From: Erpobdella octoculata | Lineage: Eukaryota; Annelida; Clitellata; Hirudinida; Erpobdellidae | Direction of reading: 5' to 3' | Length of the DNA stretch: 64,000 nt | Assembly: GCA_963978895.1 (NCBI GenBank) | Contig: OZ022240.1 | Coordinates: forward strand, 15,457,217 to 15,521,216 | Shown: positions 1 through 8,457 of the stretch, in pieces | Layout of the letters: each line of letters begins with the position of its first letter | Numbering within the stretch: position 1 is the stretch's first letter | Position numbers and translations under genes: made by a program | The notes under the pieces: generated by a model | What the model was told of the DNA's origin: nothing | What the model saw: only the letters and a program-made list of their open reading frames with translations | Database searches by the model: none

Positions 1-669
1 GTGATGATAGACATTTTATAAATGCTATTGTGGTAGGTTCCTTTTTGCGATCAAGTCTTATTTTAAAGTCCCCGACGATGAGAACATCCTTCAAGACAGA
101 TACGCGCGACAGAAGATTATCAAGCTCACTAAAAATAGTGATGTTATGGAGCCAGTTCTGTAGACAACCAGCGCTACTATTTTCCCGTGATTAGATTGAA
201 GACTGACTGAAATAAATTCGAATGTCGTGATTTTGGTGTCAAGAACGTAACGCTGAAGACTGATGCCTAGAGCAGCGACAACTGCTACTCCCCCATGATT
301 GACATTGAGCGACGCCGACGCAGCAGCGCTCGGGTCCCTTGGTCCCGGTCGGTCGATGACTGTGAAGGAGGCAGCTCTAAGACGACATAGGGCGATAGAA
401 TTGGTATCGTGCCATGTCTCAGTCAGAAAGGCCACGTCGATACTTTTGCAGCGCAGTAACTCCAGGAATTTGTCAACTTTATTGTTTAACGACCTCGAAT
501 TTAGTAAACCAAATGTGAGGTTTGAGGCGAAAGAATCTTTGGAGTGACGACCGATAGAATGAGGCGATGAAGTACGACGTGGGTGACGGCTACCTGATCT
601 TCTCCCCCGGTAGTGATGATAACTCGTCACGTTCTTCCGAAGAATTACGGCTTTTCTAAGAGTGTACAA
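1..669 (-). pseudogene. Non-LTR retrotransposon endonuclease (APE-like) fragment
   Basis: Reading leftwards from 669, the minus strand encodes an apurinic-type endonuclease domain of a non-LTR (LINE) element. The visible pattern is GLLNSRSLNNKVDKF, then DVAFLTETWHD (catalytic E in the TETW motif), then a NHGGVAVV segment. The long frame stops at 91, but after a frameshift near position 160 the adjacent frame continues with LIVGDFKIRL, the usual GDFN motif with N replaced by K. The copy is therefore broken, and the reverse transcriptase part would lie left of the window. Motif order fits CR1/L2/Jockey-like elements; I cannot choose a clade. No promoter or target-site duplication is visible. 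Confidence 0.8.
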
Positions 670-722
670 GTTCGCGAATTGGAACGACAGGCTTGTTTAA
701 GTGCGGTAGCGAGCTTCAATCT

Positions 723-800
723 AATTGGCTGTTGGTCTCGACGACCCGCTTTGTCTCGTCTATAAAAGGCCGAACGGACGTACATTGAGTTCATTTCTCC
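723..800 (+). promoter_or_regulatory. TATA-box promoter of the duplicated 276-aa gene, copy 1
   Basis: A consensus TATAAAAG lies at 761-768, preceded by an inverted CCAAT box (ATTGGCT, about 724-730). A start site about 30 bases downstream would fall near 791, where a TTCATTTC initiator-like string occurs. A GCGGTAGCGAGCTTCA element lies just upstream and is repeated twice before copy 2. Copy 2 has the same TATA box at 3045-3052. Confidence 0.65.
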
Positions 801-870
801 TCAGCCTTCATACGGTTCGGATCATTCTTAGCTGCTCTCTGTATTGACTAGATTAAAAATAATCGAAAAC

Positions 871-1701
871 ATGGCCAGTCACTTAGACGTCGATAAGTTG
901 ACAACGATGATGAGATTCATGAACATGGAACCTCGTGATCGTTTCGATGACGATTTTGTAAACAATTTGTGTGTCTTTCTCAAGGAATTTGATTTAGGTA
1001 AAGATAATAAATGTTGTTATCCTGAAGACTTTAACGAGGCCTTGTTGGACCTCGAAAAAACTCTACAGGAAACGCCGAACTCAGTTTCGACTGATCCATT
1101 GGAAACGATGAGCATCCAAGCGAAACCTTCGGAAGAAGTCGCTGTTAACGGCGAATATTTCGAAGCTAGTAGCCGAGAAAAACCTAAAGAAAATGAAAAA
1201 ACACAATTTGGATTTGTTTCGAGATATAAAATTGATCGAAGAAACAAACAAATGCGTCCGGCTAATTGCCTTGACGATATTGAAACAGTAGGTAGACGCT
1301 CACTTGGAAAGTATAAAATTGATCGAAGAGTCGATCGGGTTAATCATGCCGTTAGAAATCAGTCACGTAACGTTTACGATTACTCTGGGCTTCGTAGAGA
1401 ACGGTTTGGCAAATACGGAAACTCGTGTCAAACGTCTTATGGTCATTGCGGATACGTGGAAATGAATTTTAGACGATACTGTGACACAACTATTGTTTAC
1501 CACAACGTTCGTCCAAGTCGCTACTTTGGAAACGTTAAAATCGACCGCAGGCGAACGTCAGTCAAACATGAAGAATCAGCCGCAGACCTTGCCGACAACG
1601 AATACCGTCGTAGGCTGAACGTCTTACGATCAAACAGAAAAATAGAAATAAACGAGAAGCGTTATGCGATGTTCAATCGACAGCGCGACTTTTCCAACTA
1701 A
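871..1701 (+). CDS. Intronless 276-aa protein of unknown function, copy 1
   Basis: I do not recognise this protein. The reading frame is open from 844, but the ATG at 871 in the context AAAACATGGCC is the better start, about 80 bases after the inferred transcription start. The N-terminal third is acidic and probably helical (MASHLDVDKLTTMMRF, then a D-rich FDDDFVNN segment and an LLDLEKTL helix). The rest is strongly basic and carries three spaced copies of KIDRR at residues 120-124, 149-153 and 223-227, suggesting a repeated binding motif. Several Cys and Tyr residues lie between the second and third copy. There is no signal peptide or membrane segment. AATAAA lies at 1800-1805. The gene is single-exon, TATA-driven and tandemly duplicated without change in coding sequence. 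It could be a nuclear or RNA-binding protein, or a product of an unrecognised mobile element. Confidence 0.7.
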   Translation: MASHLDVDKLTTMMRFMNMEPRDRFDDDFVNNLCVFLKEFDLGKDNKCCYPEDFNEALLDLEKTLQETPNSVSTDPLETMSIQAKPSEEVAVNGEYFEASSREKPKENEKTQFGFVSRYKIDRRNKQMRPANCLDDIETVGRRSLGKYKIDRRVDRVNHAVRNQSRNVYDYSGLRRERFGKYGNSCQTSYGHCGYVEMNFRRYCDTTIVYHNVRPSRYFGNVKIDRRRTSVKHEESAADLADNEYRRRLNVLRSNRKIEINEKRYAMFNRQRDFSN

Positions 1702-1721
1702 AATCCAATTAAAACTAGTAC

Positions 1722-1776
1722 GACAGAAATCTGTCCTAATTTTGGAAAAAAAAACAAAACAAGAAACGGAGTTTCT
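1722..1776 (+). other. Two short 3'-UTR hairpins, copy 1
   Basis: Shortly after the stop codon come GACAGAAATCTGTC (1722-1735) and AGAAACGGAGTTTCT (1762-1776, six base pairs with a GGA loop), separated by an A-rich stretch. Both recur in copy 2 at +2284. They could shape the 3' end of the mRNA; this is inference. Confidence 0.5.
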
Positions 1777-1890
1777 GTGCTAAAAAACCGTACAAGTACA
1801 ATAAAATGTGCATCAATTTTTCAAACAAACGGTTTTAAACAAAATGCAATAATTATTCAGCAACAAAGGAACATAATCCAACACAATAGA

Positions 1891-2326
1891 GGCGCTGGTG
1901 GCAGAGCGGTAGAGCGTTCGCCTGTCGATCGTCAGGTCGGCAGTTCGAGCCTCACCGGCGTCACCAGCGTAACTCCCTTAAGCAAGGTGTTCACTCGCAT
2001 TGCTAAAGGGGTAAGCGCCTAAAAATTGTAGAGGCGCTGGTGGCAGAGCGGTAGAGCGTTCGTCTGTCGATCGTTAGGCCGGCAGTTCGAACCTCACCGG
2101 CGTCACCAGCGTAACTCCCTTAAGCAAGGAGTTCACTCGCATTGCTAAAAAAGTTCTAACTCCGCCTTGCTTTTGCAAGCCAGTCCCAAGCCTGGAGAAA
2201 GGAGGAGGGGAAAGTTAAAAAGATCAAATTAAGATCCACGACAGGAAGTACTTAGGTGTTTCCAACATACAGCCATTTTAGTCTTAAAACACCTGGTGTA
2301 AAGGACTATAAACTATTACAATAACA
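1891..2326 (+). repeat. SINE with two tandem tRNA-like heads, copy 1
   Basis: Two tRNA-like heads (1891-1969 and 2033-2111) each contain an RNA polymerase III A box (TGGCAGAGCGG, 1899-1909 in the first) and B box (GTTCGAGCC, 1943-1951). The acceptor, D and T stems of a real tRNA pair poorly, so these are tRNA-derived, not functional tRNAs. Eight outer bases (CGCTGGTG and CACCAGCG) do pair. The body contains AACTCCGCCTTGC, a CCCAAGCCTGG segment and a tail ending ACTATAAACTATTA. The same tail recurs inverted at 31552-31712 and 38432-38530 and directly near 37646, so this is a dispersed SINE family. Confidence 0.75.
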
Positions 2327-2569
2327 AGTAAATTAAAAACGAATTTTTAAAACCAATGCTCTTATATGTAATTAAGACACAAATTTTGCAATCAATTTTT
2401 TCTTATATTACTCTTTTATTTTATATTAAAGTCTGGCCTGGCGTAATATGGTTCGAAGAGCATTGCGATTTCCATTAAGCTCATAAACAAAAATTTTGCA
2501 ATCAATTTTTTCTTATATTACTCTTTTATTTTATATTAAAGTCGCAATATACAACAAATAAATATAATA

Positions 2570-2619
<50 letters not shown>

Positions 2620-2812
2620 CCTCAAGAAAATTAACTAAATTAATTGACTTATTGTAAAACTAATAATTGAATATTGCATTGTCTTCTATCTTGAGCATGT
2701 ATGCAAAATTTGAAAAAAATCTATCATCAGGAAGTGACTCAAAAATTGATTGCAAGATTTGAAACAGAGAAACAGACAGAGAAACAGAGCCGACGAGTTA
2801 ATAAAAGCATTG
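2325..2812. repeat. Insertion-like AT-rich spacer with internal repeat and (TA)n
   Basis: Present only in duplication copy 1. It has two copies of a roughly 54-base AT-rich block (2382-2435 and 2491-2544, period about 109) and a (TA)n run near 2571-2614. The 2700-2790 part resembles LINE 3' ends seen elsewhere in the window (AAATTT-type sequence, then CAAGATTTGAAACAGAG and a GACAGAGAAACAG microsatellite). Confidence 0.6.
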
Positions 2813-2980
2813 GTAAAAATGACGCTTTCTCGCAAAACTTGTCTTGGAAAAGGCGTGTGCTAAATCTCAGTGAAAAAAAACAATAAAAATTCAAGACTTT
2901 CATCTGATTCGATGCTGCGATGTGACACGTTAACTACGTAATTAGGCTTAAGTGCGGTAGCGAGCTTCATTCCTATTGGC

Positions 2981-4608
2981 TTAAGTGCGGTAGCGAGCTT
3001 CAATCTAATTGGCTGTTAGTCTCGACGACCCGCTTTGTCTCGTCTATAAAAGGCCGAACGGACGTACATTGAGTTCATTTCTCCTCAGCCTTCATACGGT
3101 TCGGATCATTCTTAGCTGCTCTCTGTATTGACTAGATTAAAAATAATCGAAAACATGGCCAGTCACTTAGACGTCGATAAGTTGACAACGATGATGAGAT
3201 TCATGAACATGGAACCTCGTGATCGTTTCGATGACGATTTTGTAAACAATTTGTGTGTCTTTCTCAAGGAATTTGATTTAGGTAAAGATAATAAATGTTG
3301 TTATCCTGAAGACTTTAACGAGGCCTTGTTGGACCTCGAAAAAACTCTACAGGAAACGCCGAACTCAGTTTCGACTGATCCATTGGAAACGATGAGCATC
3401 CAAGCGAAACCTTCGGAAGAAGTCGCTGTTAACGGCGAATATTTCGAAGCTAGTAGCCGAGAAAAACCTAAAGAAAATGAAAAAACACAATTTGGATTTG
3501 TTTCGAGATATAAAATTGATCGAAGAAACAAACAAATGCGTCCGGCTAATTGCCTTGACGATATTGAAACAGTAGGTAGACGCTCACTTGGAAAGTATAA
3601 AATTGATCGAAGAGTCGATCGGGTTAATCATGCCGTTAGAAATCAGTCACGTAACGTTTACGATTACTCTGGGCTTCGTAGAGAACGGTTTGGCAAATAC
3701 GGAAACTCGTGTCAAACGTCTTATGGTCATTGCGGATACGTGGAAATGAATTTTAGACGATACTGTGACACAACTATTGTTTACCACAACGTTCGTCCAA
3801 GTCGCTACTTTGGAAACGTTAAAATCGACCGCAGGCGAACGTCAGTCAAACATGAAGAATCAGCCGCAGACCTTGCCGACAACGAATACCGTCGTAGGCT
3901 GAACGTCTTACGATCAAACAGAAAAATAGAAATAAACGAGAAGCGTTATGCGATGTTCAATCGACAGCGCGACTTTTCCAACTAAAATCCAATTAAAACT
4001 AGTACGACAGAAATCTGTCCTAATTTTGGAAAAAAAAACAAAACAAGAAACGGAGTTTCTGTGCTAAAAAACCGTACAAGTACAATAAAATGTGCATCAA
4101 TTTTTCAAACAAACGGTTTTAAACAAAATGCAATAATTATTCAGCAACAAAGGAACATAATCCAACACAATAGAGGCGCTGGTGGCAGAGCGGTAGAGCG
4201 TTCGCCTGTCGATCGTCAGGTCGGCAGTTCGAGCCTCACCGGCGTCACCAGCGTAACTCCCTTAAGCAAGGTGTTCACTCGCATTGCTAAAGGGGTAAGC
4301 GCCTAAAAATTGTAGAGGCGCTGGTGGCAGAGCGGTAGAGCGTTCGTCTGTCGATCGTTAGGCCGGCAGTTCGAACCTCACCGGCGTCACCAGCGTAACT
4401 CCCTTAAGCAAGGAGTTCACTCGCATTGCTAAAAAAGTTCTAACTCCGCCTTGCTTTTGCAAGCCAGTCCCAAGCCTGGAGAAAGGAGGAGGGGAAAGTT
4501 AAAAAGATCAAATTAAGATCCACGACAGGAAGTACTTAGGTGTTTCCAACATACAGCCATTTTAGTCTTAAAACACCTGGTGTAAAGGACTATAAACTAT
4601 TACAATAA
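2981..4608 (+). repeat. Tandem duplication unit, copy 2
   Basis: Matches 697-2324 at a constant offset of 2284 bases. After the SINE tail it joins directly to the 4610-4776 tail, which matches 2813-2980 with one noticed difference (CATCTG against CACCTG). The duplicate contains its own promoter, ORF, hairpins and SINE. Confidence 0.93.
3155..3985 (+). CDS. Intronless 276-aa protein of unknown function, copy 2
   Basis: The translated product is identical to that of 871-1701: acidic N-terminal third, basic C-terminal two thirds, three KIDRR motifs at residues 120, 149 and 223. The promoter has TATAAAAG at 3045-3052 and differs from copy 1 by one noticed base. Upstream, copy 2 has an extra GCGGTAGCGAGCTTCA element (about 2950 and 2986), so its control region is slightly longer. 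AATAAA lies near 4084. Unchanged coding sequence in two copies means very recent duplication, gene conversion, or an assembly duplicate. Confidence 0.7.
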   Translation: MASHLDVDKLTTMMRFMNMEPRDRFDDDFVNNLCVFLKEFDLGKDNKCCYPEDFNEALLDLEKTLQETPNSVSTDPLETMSIQAKPSEEVAVNGEYFEASSREKPKENEKTQFGFVSRYKIDRRNKQMRPANCLDDIETVGRRSLGKYKIDRRVDRVNHAVRNQSRNVYDYSGLRRERFGKYGNSCQTSYGHCGYVEMNFRRYCDTTIVYHNVRPSRYFGNVKIDRRRTSVKHEESAADLADNEYRRRLNVLRSNRKIEINEKRYAMFNRQRDFSN

Positions 4609-4610
4609 AA
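4175..4610 (+). repeat. SINE with two tandem tRNA-like heads, copy 2
   Basis: Duplicate of the element at 1891-2326, heads at 4175-4253 and 4317-4395, with the same A and B boxes and tail. It moved with the tandem duplication, not by independent retroposition. Confidence 0.72.
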
Positions 4611-4776
4611 ATGACGCTTTCTCGCAAAACTTGTCTTGGAAAAGGCGTGTGCTAAATCTCAGTGAAAAAAAACAATAAAAATTCAAGACTTTCACCTGAT
4701 TCGATGCTGCGATGTGACACGTTAACTACGTAATTAGGCTTAAGTGCGGTAGCGAGCTTCATTCCTATTGGCTTAA

Positions 4777-5020
4777 GCTGGCAAGCGCGCAGAGCACGTC
4801 GTACAAGTTATGTATACGCTGAGCGGTACACATACTTAAACAAAGCAGATATTTGAGCTAATATAACTATTAAATTACAATGTAATTACAAGAAACGAAC
4901 ATGTAACAAGACCAAAAAACTCAGTTCGTGACCAGAAAATTGCTTAAAAAAGGATAATTTTACGAGAAAAGCACGAGCGAAAAACAGAGGCAGCGTACGT
5001 TCAGCGCCTAACACACACAG
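4777..5020. other. No gene recognised
   Basis: Spacer between the duplicated locus and the first Helitron-like element. It contains a short GC-rich start (GGCAAGCGCGCAGAGC) and AT-rich sequence. I see no ORF or repeat here. Confidence 0.4.
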
Positions 5021-6326
5021 ACTAGCAGTGCCCGTAGCGGCTTCGCTCGCTTGAAATTAAAAAATGTCAACCCTGCATACATAGTAGAGTACTGCACGTG
5101 CCGATTTTGTACGTCTCGACTCGGCTCGTCGACAACTTGGCCCAATCCTTTTTATAAGCCAAAATTCCAGGCTTGGCCCGGTCCGTCTATATGGGCCCGG
5201 TCCATTTTTACAGGCCTAGAATTTCTATATACTTGATGAAAAATTTGGGCCCGTCCCACCTTGACTTCAGGTTTGGCTCGACCCGTCTGAAGACCCTAAA
5301 ATCACTCAAATTTTTATATACTTGGTGAAAAACCTTGGCCCGTCCCACCTTGACTTCAGGTTTGGCCCGGCCCGTGTGAAGACCATCAAATCACGGAGAC
5401 CCGGTCGGTAATAAACTGGACTCAGCTAGTTTTAATGGGCACAAAACCTTAAAATACTAATTTTGTTATTTTGTAAGAATTATCTTGGTACTAAATTGCA
5501 AAATGTTCACATTTTTACCTTTTGAAGTTTTTAATCAAATATTTTTTTCAACCCACATTTGAGGTCCTGGAAACCAAATTATCAAAAATTAGTAAAACAC
5601 GTATATCTTTATTTCTCGATTAGATACTAAATGATAAATTTTACATCTGTAGCACTTACAGTTTTAGAGTAGCAGTTAATTTAAAAAAACAAATAACCCT
5701 TATTTCCACCCCACATTTGAGGTCCTGGAAACCAAATTTTCAAAAAATGGTGAAACACGTATATCATTATTTTTGAGTAGATACTAAATACTTATTTTTA
5801 CATCTGTAGCATTCACAGTTTTTGATTAGCAGTTTATTAAAAAAAACAAATAACCCTATTTTTCACCCCACGGTTGAGGTCTAAGAAACAAAATCGTCAA
5901 AAAATGGTAAAACACGTATATCATTATTTTAGAGTAGAAACTAAATACTAATTTTTATTTCTGTAGCATTTACAGTTTTTGACTAACAGTTACTTTAAAA
6001 ACCAATTAACCGTATTTTCCAACCCACATTTGAGGTCCTGGAAACTAAATTTTCAAAAACGGTGAAACACATATTTTTTATGAAGAATCTATATACCAAA
6101 TTTCAAAACCTCTTCATTTTTGGTTTTTGAGATATAGGTTGTTTTATAAAAAAAAGTTTGTTTTCCAGTTTCATCCCCTTAGGAGTAAAATTTTCAAAAA
6201 TCCCTTCTTAGTGGGTGCTTACGCTATAAAAGTAATATAAGTTCCAAATTTCACGTTCCTAGGATGAAGCGTTTGAGTTCGGCGTTGATTATCAGTCAGT
6301 CAGTCAATACATGTTTTTATATACAT
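5021..6326 (-). mobile_element. Helitron-like non-autonomous element, copy A
   Basis: On the minus strand the element ends with CTAGT (ACTAG at 5021-5025 on plus) preceded by CGAGCGAAGCCGCTACGGGC, and begins near 6326 with a TATATAAAAACATG and GACTGACTGACTGA block. It matches copy B (14133-15586), which has textbook Helitron borders. The interior consists of four or five diverged repeats around the phrase CCACATTTGAGGTC, each about 150-160 bases, and a GGCCCG-rich block near the 3' end. It has no rep/helicase ORF. Its 5' end lies directly against the 3' CTAGT end of another element (6327), a head-to-tail junction. Confidence 0.65.
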
Positions 6327-6394
6327 ACTAGCGGAGGTACCCGGCGTTGCCCGGGGTTTTTAAAGGTTTTTCTAATGCTTGTCTCTCTCGCTCC

Positions 6395-6835
6395 CGTTTC
6401 CTTCCCGGCTTGTTTTCCCGCTCCCGGTCGTTTTCCCATTCCTCCTTGCTCTCCCGTTCTTGGTCGGTTTCTCGCTCCCGGTCGCTTTTCCGTTCCCGGT
6501 CGGTTTTTCGCTCCAGGCCGTTTTCCCGCTCCCAGACGGTTTCCGTTTCCGGTTTTTTTCCCGCTCCCGGTCAATTTCTCGTTCCGGGTTGCTTTCCCGC
6601 TCCCGGTCGCTTTCCCGCTCCCGGTCACTTTCCCTCTCTCGGTCGCTTTCCCGCTCCCTGTCACTTTCCCTCCCTCGGTCGCTTTTCCGCTCCCGGTTGC
6701 TTTCCCGCTCCTGTTAGCTTTCCCGTTCCCGATCGCTTTCCCGTTCTCGGTCGCTTTTCCTTTCCCGCTCGACCTTTCGCTTCCCGTTCTTAGTCGCTTT
6801 TCCTTTCCTGCTCGACCTTTTGCTCTCAGTTGGCT
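6395..6835. repeat. 18-bp minisatellite, TTTCCCGCTCCCGGTCGC-like
   Basis: About 24 imperfect copies of an 18-base pyrimidine-rich unit. All plus frames stay open, giving spurious FPLPVA-type proteins. A short related piece occurs at about 51100-51160 inside another element, so the unit is mobile with its host elements. Confidence 0.85.
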
Positions 6836-6952
6836 TTCCGTTCCCGTTCCCGCATATTTATGCATATATATATATATATATCCTTCCCCGCTTGCTCTCT
6901 CGTTCCCCCTTGCTCTCCCGTTCCCGTTTACTCTCCCGTTTCCGTTTGTTTC

Positions 6953-7117
<165 letters not shown>

Positions 7118-7250
7118 GCTGTCTTCAGAAGCAAGCAAGTAGGCCTATGCAAAATTTCAGCTAAATTGAACGATAGGTATTGCTTCAAAAATTGATAGAA
7201 ATATAGCCATGGAAAAATAAACAGACATTGCAGACAGACAAGAAAGCAAG

Positions 7251-7673
7251 TTGAGAAAAACTTGGTAAAAACCCGAATCTTTGCAGTAATTTAGTAATTT
7301 TACATTTCACTACATAAAGTCATTGGTGATTTTTAGTAAAAATATAGTTAGTTAAATAGATCAAAATTATAACGCAATGAAAAGAATGATTTTGAAGAAC
7401 CGTAACATTTAAACTTAATCAGATGAGAACGAAGAAAATGAAAATTAATTGTCTAAACATCTGGTTTCCTTAAAAAATGTCAAATCGACTTGTAGATCAC
7501 AAAGAAATTTTACTGATTGATGGATTTCATATATTGGTGTGGAAATGTAGCTAACTATTGACTAAATTTAAGAATGACGCTGAGAGCGTTTTTTCCGAAG
7601 GTGGTGGGCCTTCAGTCCAGCGGGAAGTCCGTGCGAAATCCACAGCAGCCCCCTTCTCGACTGTCCTGGGCGA
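7251..7673. other. No gene recognised
   Basis: AT-rich spacer. Near 7600-7665 is a more GC-rich piece (CTTCAGTCCAGCGGGAAGTC and following). I see no ORF or splice-supported exon. Confidence 0.35.
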
Positions 7674-7906
7674 AACAGTGGCGTAGCTAAATAGCTAGGG
7701 TTTTTGGTGCCTGCAGGTAAAAGTCTAAGAAATGCGCCCATAGAAAATTTATTTCTGTCAACCTTTCCTCCAGAAATAGCTGATGACCGGGGGTGGAGTA
7801 ATCGTAATTCTTTTTCCTAACATTTTTCGAAAACCTCATACACTTTTACCACCACTGAGCTCCCTAGCCACAGGCGTCCGGGGCGGCTGCTCACTGCCCC
7901 CTCGCT
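7674..7906. mobile_element. Probable hAT MITE with CAGTGGCGTAGC end
   Basis: Starts CAGTGGCGTAGCTAAATAG and ends CCCCCTCGCTACGTCATTG, whose reverse complement (CAATGACGTAGCGAGG) resembles the start. The same terminal family occurs at 13383 and 25473 with clear 8-bp TSDs. Here the flanks (GGGCGAAA and AGCGGAAA) match only partly, so the copy is old or the boundary is off by a few bases. Confidence 0.55.
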
Positions 7907-8129
7907 ACGTCATTGTAGCGGAAAGAAATAATGATGCAGACGTATATAGTGAGAGAAGGTGGAAGAGAATTTCAGAGGAAGGGGCCAGGTCCCTGACCAT
8001 TACACCTTTATTTCATAAAGTAGCTCTCTTTTCACTTCATCCACATTGAGCTCAATAGGGAGTTGAGACCATTGAGAGAAACCTAGAGTTATAATATATA
8101 TCTATAATATATAATAATAAGTCTATGGA

Positions 8130-8230
8130 GAGAACGAACTTTGTGATGCGGTTCCACGTGGCTCTCTTATATGATTGGATAGTGAATGCCGTGGCATTCA
8201 AGAACTCTTTTAGGCTCGCGAGTGCAGTTG
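8130..8230. promoter_or_regulatory. Candidate upstream region of the calumenin gene
   Basis: About 230-330 bases before the start codon are CCACGTGG (near 8154-8161) and ATTGG (near 8175). On the minus strand this reads CCAAT, 12 bases, CCACG: a layout like an ER stress element (CCAAT-N9-CCACG) but with wrong spacing. Suggestive only for an ER-resident product. Confidence 0.25.
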
Positions 8231-8457
8231 TGTTGTGATGTTGTATGTTGCTTATTTATAAATTCTTTTTTTTCTTTAGAGAAAAATGTAACTATTTAAA
8301 ATTTATTTGTACTATTGAGTTATTTTGTTGTTAATCGTCGTGAGATTGAATTTGGCATTTTAAAACTAAGTTTTTTTCAAGTCGTAAATTGATTATATTC
8401 TTTTGGCGATGTTAGTTTATCTGTAACAAGTACAAGTCATGTAATTTATTTCAGACG

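Larger units (their letters stand above)
697..2324 (+). repeat. Tandem duplication unit, copy 1
   Basis: Bases 697-2324 recur at 2981-4608 (constant offset 2284) with only one mismatch noticed by eye (G/A in the promoter, GTTGGTCTC against GTTAGTCTC). The unit holds promoter, 276-aa ORF, 3' hairpins and the two-headed SINE. A further tail, 2813-2980, recurs at 4610-4776. Copy 1 has about 490 extra bases between unit and tail (2325-2812), which copy 2 lacks. Confidence 0.93.

Noticed and set aside
299..547. 82-aa plus-strand ORF
   Set aside because: Antisense of the endonuclease domain, which has recognisable motifs on the minus strand.
1777..2022. 81-aa ORF after the duplicated gene
   Set aside because: It runs through the 3' UTR and a SINE head and has no ATG-supported start; no coding evidence.
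1891..2111. Two functional tRNA genes
   Set aside because: A and B boxes are good, but the acceptor, D, anticodon and T stems do not form a proper cloverleaf; better explained as SINE heads.
697..4776. Integrated virus as source of the duplicated gene
   Set aside because: No viral hallmark gene or terminal repeat is seen nearby; there is nothing in the sequence to support it.
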